Made by a program: the position numbers and the translations under genes | Shown: positions 32,513-40,827 of the stretch, in pieces | Numbering within the stretch: position 1 is the stretch's first letter | Layout of the letters: each line of letters starts with the position of its first letter | Notes under the pieces: model-generated | What the model was told of the DNA's origin: nothing | The model's input: only the letters and a program-made list of their open reading frames with translations | Database searches by the model: none | Source: UBA3064 sp023258775 | Lineage (GTDB): Bacteria; Pseudomonadota; Gammaproteobacteria; Burkholderiales; Burkholderiaceae_E | NCBI GenBank assembly: GCA_044355655.1 | Contig: JBIKXS010000010.1 | Span: forward strand, 1-64,000 | Direction: 5' to 3' | DNA: 64,000 bases

Positions 32513-33997
32513 CTAACTTAAGACAATGTCATAGTGCTCCTGACCATAGTTAGTCTCAACGGCGAGAGATACCGGTTTGCCGATATCCTCGCTAAGGCTT
32601 GCAAGGCTGGCCGACTCTTCATCGAGAAATAAATCGATGACCTGAGGGTTAGCAATAATGCGAAAGCCTTTAGGATCGAATTGGCTGGCCTCGCGACGAA
32701 TCTCTCGCAGTATTTCATAACAAACGCTGCGCGCGGTTTTCACTTCGCCCTTACCTTGGCATAGCGGGCAGGATTCGCGAAGAATATGAGCCAGTGATTC
32801 TCTGGTCCGTTTACGTGTCATTTCGACGAGCCCCAAACCCGTAAACCCAAGCACAGCGCTTCGCGTTCGATCAGCCGATAGCGCTTTTCTTAATTCATGC
32901 AGGACAGCATCACGGTGGTGTTCGTGATGCATGTCGATAAAATCAATCACAATGATGCCACCAAGATTGCGCAAGCGAAGCTGACGTGCGATCGCGTGAG
33001 CAGCTTCCATATTGGTCTTGAACACAGTGTCATCGAAATTTTTGCCACCAACATAACCCCCGGTATTCACATCGATCGTTGTGAGCGCTTCGGTTTGGTC
33101 AATCATGAGATAGCCGCCCGATTTCAGGTCGACGCGTCGCGCAAGTGCACGTTCGATTTCGGTTTCAATCCCATACAAATCAAAGATTGGTCGATCGCCG
33201 CGATAGAGTCGAATCTTTTCCTCGACCCCAGGCATATAGGCACTGGCAAAACGAGTCAAATGCTCCAACTCAGTTGGCTGGTCAACGCGCACACTTGCGG
33301 TTGATTCGCCCACCACGTCGCGCAGGCATCGTTCGCTGAGGCTTAACTCCTGATAAAGCAAGGAAGTTGCTGGTAACTGTTGACTGAGCCGCAAAATCTC
33401 CTGCCAGCGCTGCCTTAAGTATGCGATGTCAATCGCCAGGGCGGCGTCCTCAGCTTGCTCGGCCGAGGTTCGGACGATAAAGCCACCGCGCTCTTCAGCA
33501 GGGACTAAGGCTTGGAGACGTTGGCGCAGACGCTCGCGGTCACAATCCTGATCGATACGGGTTGATATGCCGATGTGCTTCGATTGAGGCAAGTAGACCA
33601 GAAGCCGACCCGCAATGCTGATCTGGGTTGAAAGTCTTGCCCCCTTGGTACCCAGCGGATCCTTGATCACCTGGACCAACAGCGGTTGCCCTAAAAAAAG
33701 TGTTTTTTCAATTTGAATTGCACTTAATCGCTGCTCATCGCGATGCTCCTGCCTGGCACCCAGTTGCCTGGCTTGCCAGAGATCAGCAACATGTAAGAAC
33801 GCTGCACGTTCTAGACCGATATCAATAAACGCCGATTGCATACCTGGTAAGACGCGATTCACCTTACCGAGATAAATATTGCCAACCAGGCCTTTGGTCA
33901 CTGCGCGTTCGATGAATACTTCTTGCACCATACCCTGGCGGACCAGTGCTACCCGGGTTTCATGTGCGCTTGCATGGATCAGCAGTTCTTCAAGCAT
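32513..33997 (-). CDS. rng: Ribonuclease G
   Basis: The 494-residue protein is an RNase E/G endoribonuclease. The N-terminal S1 domain is at residues ~36-115 (VGNIYLGKVNRVLPGMQSAFIDIG). The catalytic core has TTIDVNTGGYVGGKN and GGIIVIDFIDM with the two magnesium-binding aspartates. The zinc-link CPLCQGKG lies near residue 410. The length matches RNase G and lacks the long scaffold tail of RNase E. It takes part in 16S rRNA 5' maturation and mRNA decay. It is the last gene of the minus-strand operon that starts with yebC. Confidence 0.95.
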   Translation of the reverse strand: MLEELLIHASAHETRVALVRQGMVQEVFIERAVTKGLVGNIYLGKVNRVLPGMQSAFIDIGLERAAFLHVADLWQARQLGARQEHRDEQRLSAIQIEKTLFLGQPLLVQVIKDPLGTKGARLSTQISIAGRLLVYLPQSKHIGISTRIDQDCDRERLRQRLQALVPAEERGGFIVRTSAEQAEDAALAIDIAYLRQRWQEILRLSQQLPATSLLYQELSLSERCLRDVVGESTASVRVDQPTELEHLTRFASAYMPGVEEKIRLYRGDRPIFDLYGIETEIERALARRVDLKSGGYLMIDQTEALTTIDVNTGGYVGGKNFDDTVFKTNMEAAHAIARQLRLRNLGGIIVIDFIDMHHEHHRDAVLHELRKALSADRTRSAVLGFTGLGLVEMTRKRTRESLAHILRESCPLCQGKGEVKTARSVCYEILREIRREASQFDPKGFRIIANPQVIDLFLDEESASLASLSEDIGKPVSLAVETNYGQEHYDIVLS

Positions 33998-34000
33998 GGC

Positions 34001-34597
34001 TTAGCGCAGTCCTAATACCTTGGCGGTGAGATAAAGAGGTAGTCCCATAATGCCACTTTGCGTGCCCTCAATACGGCGCACAAAGCTTCCGGCCTTACCC
34101 TGAATCCCATAGGCACCTGCCTTATCCATGGGGTCGCCGGTTGCGACATAGGCTTTAATCTCTGCGTCACGCAGGCGAGCAAACCATACTTTAGAGACTT
34201 CGTGACGCATGACAACGCGACCTGTGGTTTTCACGCAGGCTACCGCGCTAATGACCCGATGCCGTCGTCCTGATAAAAGTTGTAACATGTTACACGCTTC
34301 ATCAGCATCTTTGGGTTTACCAAGAATTTTTCCACCCAAGGCGACCGTTGTGTCAGCAACCAGAATTGGCCTTGGCTCCAAGGACTGCGCATGCATTCTG
34401 GCAAGTGCTGCCTGGGCTTTTGCCTGCACGACGCGTGTGACGTAATCACTTGGTGACTCGTTATCACGGCTCGACTCCAAAGCTTCAGGATCTTCATGGG
34501 CTTGCGGTAGAAGGAGGGTGACCGAAACCGGCAGAAATTGTAGCAATTCAAGCCTTCTTGGGCTTTGAGATGCGAGATAAATCGGAAGGCTAGACAC
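34001..34597 (-). CDS. maf: Maf-like nucleoside triphosphate pyrophosphatase
   Basis: The 198-residue protein hydrolyses non-canonical or modified nucleoside triphosphates to monophosphates. It has the N-terminal LASQSPRRLELL signature (residues ~8-19), VADTTVALGGKILGKPKDADEA, SGRRHRVISAVAC, and the late GIQGKAGSFVRRIEGTQSGIMGLP element. The frame is open far upstream into rlmH, but GTG at 34597, four bases after the rlmH stop, gives the normal length and N-terminus. It lies between rlmH and rng in the common proteobacterial order. Confidence 0.93.
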   Translation of the reverse strand: MSSLPIYLASQSPRRLELLQFLPVSVTLLLPQAHEDPEALESSRDNESPSDYVTRVVQAKAQAALARMHAQSLEPRPILVADTTVALGGKILGKPKDADEACNMLQLLSGRRHRVISAVACVKTTGRVVMRHEVSKVWFARLRDAEIKAYVATGDPMDKAGAYGIQGKAGSFVRRIEGTQSGIMGLPLYLTAKVLGLR

Positions 34598-34601
34598 AAC
34601 T

Positions 34602-35075
34602 TTAGGCGCGATGGTAGGGGTGCTGCTGAAGAATCGACCATGCACGAAACAGTTGCTCTGCAATAAGCACCCGAACAAGTCCATGGGGTAGGGTCAGGCT
34701 AGAAAGTTGCAAAATTAGCTTTGCCTGGGTGCGAATGTTCGGGTGCAGACCGTCGGCACCTCCGATTACAAAAGCGGGTACTTCGCCTTGCTCATGCCAC
34801 TTCTGGCATTGTGCTGCAAACTCGACTGAATTAAGTCGGCTTCCTCGTTCATCGAGGGCGACTAGAAAAAAGCTGCCTGATTGAAGTGATGTCTCGATGC
34901 GATGTGCCTCGCGCTGCATACATTGTTCTGTCAGACTCGACTGACTCCGTGGCTCTGCGCGCAACTCCCGCCATTGAATCTGCCAGTCCTTGGGCAACCG
35001 GGAACTGTATGCTTTGCAAGCTTCCTCGATCCAAGACGCAGGCTTATGGCCAACCGTTAACACAAGACTGCGCAT
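34602..35075 (-). CDS. rlmH: 23S rRNA pseudouridine-1915 N3-methyltransferase
   Basis: This 157-residue SPOUT methyltransferase modifies pseudouridine 1915 in helix 69 of 23S rRNA. The length is standard. It shows the SAM-binding knot FVIGGADGLHPNIR (residues ~102-115), LSLTLPHGLVRVLIAEQLFRA and the C-terminal HPYHRA. It lies 9 nt downstream of rsfS, in the nearly universal rsfS-rlmH pair. Confidence 0.96.
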   Translation of the reverse strand: MRSLVLTVGHKPASWIEEACKAYSSRLPKDWQIQWRELRAEPRSQSSLTEQCMQREAHRIETSLQSGSFFLVALDERGSRLNSVEFAAQCQKWHEQGEVPAFVIGGADGLHPNIRTQAKLILQLSSLTLPHGLVRVLIAEQLFRAWSILQQHPYHRA

Positions 35076-35084
35076 GCAAGCGAT

Positions 35085-35465
35085 TTATAGGTCGGCTTTG
35101 CTTACGCTTCGAGCACTCGATGCGCCAAGCTTCATCCGCACTGGTTTGTCGCCCCATATTTCTTCAAGACGATAATAGCTACGGATGGCTGGCTGCATAA
35201 TATGTACCACCGCATCGCCTGCATCGACCAACACCCACTCGCCGCTTGCCTCACCCTCAACGGCAAGAATCTCGCCACCGGCAGCTTTAACTTGTTGAGC
35301 GACACGCCAGGCTAGTGCCTTGGTCTGTCGATTCGAGGTACCACTGGCGATGATGACGCGATCAAAGAGGTCGCTTTGGCCGCCAGTGTTATAAACCTTG
35401 ATGTCTTGTGCTTTTACGTCCTCAAGCGCGTCAACTATGACCCGCTGAAGCTTCCTAATATCCAT
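35085..35465 (-). CDS. rsfS: Ribosomal silencing factor RsfS
   Basis: The 126-residue protein binds uL14 on the large ribosomal subunit and blocks joining of subunits during starvation. The core motifs DVKAQDIKVYNTGGQSDLFD and IASGTSNRQTKALAWRV and the later EWVLVDAGDAVVHIM are typical of the Iojap/RsfS family. The length is slightly above the usual ~105 residues because of a C-terminal tail. It is 42 nt after nadD and 9 nt before rlmH. Confidence 0.95.
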   Translation of the reverse strand: MDIRKLQRVIVDALEDVKAQDIKVYNTGGQSDLFDRVIIASGTSNRQTKALAWRVAQQVKAAGGEILAVEGEASGEWVLVDAGDAVVHIMQPAIRSYYRLEEIWGDKPVRMKLGASSARSVSKADL

Positions 35466-35507
35466 ATCGTTCCTTCATGAAGATCGCTTCCGATCCTCCC
35501 TTAATGC

Positions 35508-36251
35508 TTACTTAGACGGGCAATAAAGCCCTTGATCCCGAATATAGTCCAACAAAGGCCTGCCAAGGAAGCGTTCTAGTGTTGCCGATTCGAGTTTTTC
35601 ACCGACTCGATCCTTTGGAAGGCTTGCAGCTGCGGCAAACTCCGCTCGTAGCATGGTCGACGATGTTGGTACCGGGGACATCGAAAAAAAAACAATTCGG
35701 CCGTGGCTGTTGCGAGGCAGGTGATCGCAACCGTGTACCTGGACGAGTGCTTCAACTGCTATGGGTAGATCCTGAAGTCCGAAACCAGGTCGGGTTGTCA
35801 CCGCGAGATGGACATAATCAAGCAACTGATCGTAGTGCTTCCAGCTCGCAAGATTTCTTAGCTGGTCAGCCCCAAGAATCATGACACGTCGCTTCTCCGG
35901 GTGTTCGAGGGCTAAATCTTTAACAGTATCAATACTGTAGGTAGGCTGTTTGCTTGCTTCAAAGCGCTCGACCTCTCTTGTATCGATGTCAAAGTAAGAT
36001 CGATCAGCATTAGCGATCAAACAATTCAACATGGTCAGACGCTGGGTGTTGTCCGCGCGGCGTATGGCGCTGCTGGCTTGCTCAGCTTGCTTTTGCCACG
36101 ACTGTCCTGTTGGCATTAGCTGAATTCGATCGAGTGCAAGGGCAAGTTTTGCAGCATGTGCAAGGGCAAGATGTCCCAGATGAGGCGGATCAAAGCTGCC
36201 ACCAAGCCAACCCCAAGTTGGCGCATCAGGGGCGATGTCAGTCAGACCCAA
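35508..36251 (-). CDS. nadD: Nicotinate-nucleotide adenylyltransferase
   Basis: The 247-residue enzyme transfers AMP from ATP to nicotinate mononucleotide in NAD biosynthesis. The nucleotidyltransferase motif GGSFDPPHLGHLALAH is at residues ~18-33 (GxFxPxHxGH), and the second motif appears as SSTMLRAEFA near residue 205. The ILGADQLRNLASWKHYDQLL segment is characteristic. A few extra N-terminal residues precede the motif. Its start overlaps the hemF stop by 10 nt. Confidence 0.94.
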   Translation of the reverse strand: MGLTDIAPDAPTWGWLGGSFDPPHLGHLALAHAAKLALALDRIQLMPTGQSWQKQAEQASSAIRRADNTQRLTMLNCLIANADRSYFDIDTREVERFEASKQPTYSIDTVKDLALEHPEKRRVMILGADQLRNLASWKHYDQLLDYVHLAVTTRPGFGLQDLPIAVEALVQVHGCDHLPRNSHGRIVFFSMSPVPTSSTMLRAEFAAAASLPKDRVGEKLESATLERFLGRPLLDYIRDQGLYCPSK

Positions 36252-37150
36252 TCCCTTGCTTGAATCAGTTGGTACAAAGCTGCTTCGGGACTATCCGGTT
36301 CTGGATGCCAGTCGTAGCGCCATTTCACAATGGGTGGCATTGACATGAGGATTGATTCGGTACGCCCTTGAGATTGCAGTCCAAACAAGGTTCCGCGATC
36401 AAAGACCAGGTTGAATTCCACATAGCGGCCTCGGCGGTATGCCTGGAAATCCCTTTCGCGTTCTCCATAGTCAATCTTGCGGCGTTTTTCAACGATTGGC
36501 ACATAAGCGCTCAAAAAAGAATCACCAACAGACCGGGTTAAAGCAAAGGATTCTTCGATGCCTGGGTCGCATAAATCGTCAAAAAAAATGCCACCAATGC
36601 CACGAGCCTCGTTGCGATGTTTCAAAAAGAAATATTCATCACACCAGCGCTTAAAGCGCGGGTACCACTGTGTCCCAAAAGGATCGAGCGCGTTTTTGCA
36701 TTGTTGATGAAAGTGTTTGGCATCGTCCTCAAAACCATAATAAGGCGTTAAGTCCATGCCGCCGCCGCACCAGCCAATGGCGTCTTGATGGCCATGATCT
36801 CCATCAAAGGCCATAAAAAGTCGAACGTTCATATGCACAGTGGGTACATAAGGATTGTGCGGATGCAAAACCAGGGATACTCCCATAGCCTCCCAGCGAC
36901 GGCCTGAAAGTTCTGGACGATGCGCGCTCGCGGAGGGCGGCAGTTTATCGCCCATAACATGGGAAAAATTGCATCCTCCCCGCTCAAAAAGAGCACCGGC
37001 TTCGATAACTCGTGAAATACCCCCACCGCCTTCGGGACGGTCCCACTGGTCAAATGCAAACCGATGGCCGTCGAGCTTTTCAAGCTGTTCGATGATGCCC
37101 GATTGCAGTCCGAGGAAGTACTGCTTTGCTTGGTCCAAGATGCCTGTCAT
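36242..37150 (-). CDS. hemF: Oxygen-dependent coproporphyrinogen III oxidase
   Basis: The 302-residue enzyme makes protoporphyrinogen IX precursor from coproporphyrinogen III using oxygen. It shows FDQWDRPEGGGGISRVIEAG, VHMNVRLF, WCGGGMDLTPYYGFEDDAKHFH and GIGGIFFDDLCDP, which are diagnostic for HemF. The last part has YVEFNLVFDRGTLFGLQSQGRTESILMSMPP. The length is standard. It sits 20 nt after purD and overlaps nadD, so the aerobic heme step is part of the housekeeping operon. Confidence 0.97.
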   Translation of the reverse strand: MTGILDQAKQYFLGLQSGIIEQLEKLDGHRFAFDQWDRPEGGGGISRVIEAGALFERGGCNFSHVMGDKLPPSASAHRPELSGRRWEAMGVSLVLHPHNPYVPTVHMNVRLFMAFDGDHGHQDAIGWCGGGMDLTPYYGFEDDAKHFHQQCKNALDPFGTQWYPRFKRWCDEYFFLKHRNEARGIGGIFFDDLCDPGIEESFALTRSVGDSFLSAYVPIVEKRRKIDYGERERDFQAYRRGRYVEFNLVFDRGTLFGLQSQGRTESILMSMPPIVKWRYDWHPEPDSPEAALYQLIQARDWV

Positions 37151-37170
37151 TGAAGTTGGCTTTCTGAGTG

Positions 37171-38502
37171 CTATAGGCCTGTGCCATTGCTTCGCCTGGC
37201 ACGCCAGGCAATGTCTTTACGATATTGTCCACCTTCAAGGCCAATTTGCGCCATGCTCTCGTAGGCGTGCTGTTGAGCAAGTTTGACGCTATCGCCCATG
37301 CCAACGACACAAAGCACCCGGCCGCCGCTGCTAAGCAACTCACCTCCCTGGTGCTCGGTACCGGCATGAAACACAAAACGCCCATGATCTGCCGAACTGT
37401 CGAGACGTTTGGCCTGTCCCAGACTAAAGGCTGCTCCCTTATTGGATAAACCGCGAATTGGGTCGCCGAGTCGGGGTGCTTGTGGGTAGCCCTTTGAAGC
37501 GAGAACAACGCCGACGGCGTGCCGTCGATCCCAGTGTGCCTCGATTAGATTGAGCTTGCCGGCAAGTGCTGCCTCGATCAAATCGACCAGATCGCTCCGG
37601 AGTCGAACCATCAGTGGCTGGGTTTCCGGGTCGCCGAGGCGGCAATTGAACTCGAGTACGCGGACGCCCTTTTTGGGGTCGATCATTAAGCCTGCATACA
37701 AAAAGCCGAAATAGCGTTGTCCCTCTGCGGCCATTCCCCGAACAGCCTTATTCATCACCTCGCGCATAACGAAGGCGTGAACGTCGGGCGTCACGATGGG
37801 CGCTGGCGAATAGGCGCCCATGCCACCGGTGTTTGGTCCAATGTCACCATCGCCCAAGCGTTTATGGTCCTGACTCGATGCCAGCGCAAGTACGTGTTCA
37901 CCGTCGACCATGGCAATAAAGCTTGCTTCTTCACCAACAAGAAAATCCTCGATGACCACGCGGGCCCCAGCCTGGCCGAAACTTTGATCTTTAAGCATCC
38001 AGTCGATGGCTTGATGCGCCTCCTCAAGGCTCTGAGCAACCACAACGCCTTTGCCAGCTGCCAGACCGTCAGCCTTAACGACAATTGGTGCGCCTTGCGC
38101 GTCAACATAACGATGTGCCTCTTCGGGATCGCTAAAGCTTTGATACGCGGCCGTCGGAATGCCCATCCGGGTCATGAACTGTTTGGCAAAGTCTTTCGAG
38201 GATTCAAGCTGTGCGGCTGCGCGCGTTGGTCCGAAAATGGCGAGCTTGCGGGCTTGAAAGTAGTCGACAATGCCTGCGGCTAGCGGCGCCTCAGGTCCAA
38301 CCACTGTAAAGCGGATCCCTTCGTGTTTCGCAAAGTCTGCTAGCGCAGCATGTTCGCTTAAGTCGAGGTTTTGAACCTTGGGTTCATGGGCTGTACCGCC
38401 ATTACCTGGGGCAACATAGACTTGAGTGACTTTTGCAGACTGTGCTAATTTCCAAGCGATGGCGTGTTCACGTCCGCCTGAACCGATGACAAGGAGTTTC
38501 AC
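37171..38502 (-). CDS. purD: Phosphoribosylamine--glycine ligase
   Basis: This 443-residue ATP-grasp enzyme makes glycinamide ribonucleotide in purine synthesis. The N-terminal motif is LVIGSGGREHAIAWKL, followed by ATP-grasp elements APIVVKADGLAAGKGVVVA and EASFIAMVDGEHVLALASSQDHKRLGDGD. The second signature is FNCRLGDPETQPLM. It is about 20 residues longer than usual; the extra part is a basic C-terminal tail after GQYRKDIAWRA. Its ATG overlaps the yebC stop as ATGA. Confidence 0.96.
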   Translation of the reverse strand: MKLLVIGSGGREHAIAWKLAQSAKVTQVYVAPGNGGTAHEPKVQNLDLSEHAALADFAKHEGIRFTVVGPEAPLAAGIVDYFQARKLAIFGPTRAAAQLESSKDFAKQFMTRMGIPTAAYQSFSDPEEAHRYVDAQGAPIVVKADGLAAGKGVVVAQSLEEAHQAIDWMLKDQSFGQAGARVVIEDFLVGEEASFIAMVDGEHVLALASSQDHKRLGDGDIGPNTGGMGAYSPAPIVTPDVHAFVMREVMNKAVRGMAAEGQRYFGFLYAGLMIDPKKGVRVLEFNCRLGDPETQPLMVRLRSDLVDLIEAALAGKLNLIEAHWDRRHAVGVVLASKGYPQAPRLGDPIRGLSNKGAAFSLGQAKRLDSSADHGRFVFHAGTEHQGGELLSSGGRVLCVVGMGDSVKLAQQHAYESMAQIGLEGGQYRKDIAWRARRSNGTGL

Positions 38503-39227
38503 GAGTCACCCATCGAAGCATTGGTGTAGACCTCTTGTACGTCGTCGAGGCCTTCGAGTGCGTCAAGCAGCTTTTGCATTTTCTCGGCATCCTCAGCTTG
38601 CAATGCGATGTCATTATCGGGTTTCATCACAATTGCGGCGATGTCGCTGCGCAAACCTGCAGCATCAAGCGCTTGCCGAATCGGCTCAAAAAGGCCTGGT
38701 TCACAGACAACCTCGATTGAATCATCGTCTCCCCGAATAACATCATCAGCACCCGAATCAAGCGCAACTTCAATGACTTTTTCCTCGGAGGTGCCTGGGG
38801 CGAAAATGATCTGACCGCAGTGGCGGAACTGAAAAGCCACCGAACCATCGGTACCCAGATTGCCGCCGTATTTTGAGAAAGCGTGACGAACCTCGGCTAC
38901 CGTTCGAATTCGGTTATCGGTCATGCAATCAACAATGATTGCTGCGCCTGCAATACCATAACCTTCATAGCGAATTTCTTCATAGTTAGCGCCCTCAAGA
39001 CCGCCGGCCCCGCGCGCGATGGCGCGTTGGACTGTGTCCTTGGGCATATTGGCCTCTGAGGCCTTATCCATGGCCAAGCGAAGCCTTGGGTTGGTATCGC
39101 TGTCTCCACCGCCAATGCGCGCGGCGACCGTGATTTCTCGAATGAGACGCGTAAAAAGCTTACCCCGTTTGGCGTCTTGACGTCCTTTCCGGTGCTGAAT
39201 GTTGGCCCACTTCGAATGACCGGCCAT
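38499..39227 (-). CDS. yebC: YebC/PmpR-family protein
   Basis: The 242-residue protein begins MAGHSKWANIQHRKGRQDAK, the invariant N-terminus of this family, which fixes the start at 39227 although the frame is open upstream. Other signature parts are LAMDKASEANMPKDTVQRAI and YEGYGIAGAAIIVDCMTDNR. YebC proteins act as transcriptional regulators in some bacteria, and recent work links them to relief of ribosome stalling at proline-rich stretches. It is the first gene of the purD operon and is divergent from the Tad secretin gene. Confidence 0.95.
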   Translation of the reverse strand: MAGHSKWANIQHRKGRQDAKRGKLFTRLIREITVAARIGGGDSDTNPRLRLAMDKASEANMPKDTVQRAIARGAGGLEGANYEEIRYEGYGIAGAAIIVDCMTDNRIRTVAEVRHAFSKYGGNLGTDGSVAFQFRHCGQIIFAPGTSEEKVIEVALDSGADDVIRGDDDSIEVVCEPGLFEPIRQALDAAGLRSDIAAIVMKPDNDIALQAEDAEKMQKLLDALEGLDDVQEVYTNASMGDS

Positions 39228-39489
39228 GCTTTCCCTTGCTGGTAAACGCCTGCTGGCGCGAGACCTAAATTTTACACCGCAGCGGGTAAGTGAATCGGCC
39301 AAAAGGATGACCTTTATGTCGTAAGGACAAGGCTAAGGCCAGGTTTGCGTCTTCAGCAGCTTTTCATGCCGATCACGCGTCAAGGATCCCGCGCCAACAT
39401 CCCCGATGCCAATCAAGCCCACAAAGCCCAGCTTTCCCACCAAAGTATCCCCAGTTTCACCCCGGCTCATAAACCTCTGGAGGCCGCCT
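39228..39489. promoter_or_regulatory. Divergent intergenic region between yebC and the secretin gene (262 nt)
   Basis: This is the longest gene-free stretch of the window. A TAAAAT box (minus strand, about 39269-39275) lies roughly 45 nt upstream of yebC and could be its -10 element. The right half is rich in CCC-type runs and is open in the secretin frame, but an upstream start would give an abnormal N-terminus. No strong operator or terminator dyad was seen. Confidence 0.35.
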
Positions 39490-40827
39490 ATGCAAAGCCG
39501 ATTTCCCAGTTTTCTGATGTTGTGTGCGCTTACTTTGTTTGTGATTTTTCAACACACGCTGGTGAAGGCCGCTCAAGCGGCAGATCTGCACGCAACAATG
39601 CCAGTCGCAACACATTGCGAGCAAGTCTCTGAAGTGATTGCCTTGGCGCTTGGCGAGCCCAAAGCGTTTCGCCTGTCAACGCGAAAAGAGCAGTCGCGTT
39701 GGAACGCACGCCCCGATGTGCTGAGCGTTCAAGCTGGCCCAGGTAACACCCATTTGCTAAGAGGCGAGAGTCCGGGTCAAAGCGAGTTAAGGCTTAGCTT
39801 TGATTCAGACTCGGACCTTCAGCAGTCAAGCTGCAAAGTCTGGCGGGTGGTGGTCGATGTCGACTTGGGACAAGCTCAAGCGCTCATTGCCGACTGGCTT
39901 CAGCAGGAATCGAGGACTTCTGCCTGGTCTTTACCGCAAATCAGGCTGAGCGCTCGAGGTAGGCTGATCGTGATCGAAGGTGAGGTTGCACAAATCGAGC
40001 ACCGTCAGGCCCTCGAGTCCTTGCTAGGCCAGTGGATCCAATCCCAAGCCTTTTCAGGTTTGCGATTAGTCAATTGGATCCATGTTCGACCCGCCGAGCA
40101 AATCATGTTGGAAGTTCGAATTGCCGAGGTTTCCTCGCGTTTGCTCGACAAGCTTGGGATCGATTGGCAGCTTGGCAAAGAGCAGCCTTACTCAGCGGGC
40201 TTTGGCCAGTGGAGCGCGCAAGCGGGTTTTTCTCGGGGGGCTGCTGCTCTGGTCAAGCTCATGCGCGGTACTGCGGTTCTTGGTATTGATGCAGAGGCCT
40301 CGCGCTCGCAGTGGCGATTGCTTGCGCAACCCAATCTCATGGCGCAAAGCGGCAGCGAAGCGCAGTTCTTATCGGGGGGTAAAGTGTTCATTCCGATATC
40401 CATTCAACAAGGTCAGGGTGAGCAAATTAGCGTGAGCACTCGGCTCGATGAGCGTGAGTACGGGGTGAGTCTCAAATTCACGCCGCGCCTGATGGCGGAC
40501 GGGAGAATCGAGTTGAAGGTAGCCCCGGAGGTCTCAGAGTTATCCCGCGATGGCGTGATGGTCAGTGCAGGCGAGCGGGGGTCGGTCTTGCCATTGGTGA
40601 CAGTACGCAAGGCAAGCACAACCGTCACGCTTGATGATGGAGAGAGCTACGTCGTTGGAGGTCTCATCAATTTTGGCGAAGAGCATGGTCGCCGCGGGCT
40701 GCCAGGTTTGATCGATTCAAGCTTTTTGAATCGTTTAGCTGGTTCGAGCGATCGACACCAGCATCACAGCGAATTGGTCTTTGTTGTTACGCCGCGCAGA
40801 CTCATCCGCCATCAAGGAGCCCTTTAA
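39490..40827 (+). CDS. cpaC: CpaC/RcpA-type secretin
   Basis: The 445-residue protein is a type II/III secretion family secretin of the Tad/Flp pilus class. The ATG at 39490 follows TGGAGG. A signal peptide is clear (FPSFLMLCALTLFVIFQHTLVKAAQA). An N-terminal pilus-assembly domain follows (EPKAFRLSTRKEQSRWNARP and GQSELRLSF), then a BON-like region, LVNWIHVRPAEQIMLEVRIAEVSS, and the secretin core with LAQPNLMAQSGSEAQFLSGG and GVSLKFTPRLMADGRIELKV. The C-terminus ends ELVFVVTPRRLIR, as in CpaC. It should form the outer-membrane pore. It overlaps cpaF by one base. No other Tad gene is adjacent. Confidence 0.9.
   Translation: MQSRFPSFLMLCALTLFVIFQHTLVKAAQAADLHATMPVATHCEQVSEVIALALGEPKAFRLSTRKEQSRWNARPDVLSVQAGPGNTHLLRGESPGQSELRLSFDSDSDLQQSSCKVWRVVVDVDLGQAQALIADWLQQESRTSAWSLPQIRLSARGRLIVIEGEVAQIEHRQALESLLGQWIQSQAFSGLRLVNWIHVRPAEQIMLEVRIAEVSSRLLDKLGIDWQLGKEQPYSAGFGQWSAQAGFSRGAAALVKLMRGTAVLGIDAEASRSQWRLLAQPNLMAQSGSEAQFLSGGKVFIPISIQQGQGEQISVSTRLDEREYGVSLKFTPRLMADGRIELKVAPEVSELSRDGVMVSAGERGSVLPLVTVRKASTTVTLDDGESYVVGGLINFGEEHGRRGLPGLIDSSFLNRLAGSSDRHQHHSELVFVVTPRRLIRHQGAL

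Noticed and set aside
32331..32516. 61-codon plus-strand frame through the 33-nt repeat, considered as a separate gene
   Set aside because: It starts with GTG inside the preceding gene, has no ribosome binding site and is made mostly of the repeat; it is recorded as part of the repeat only.
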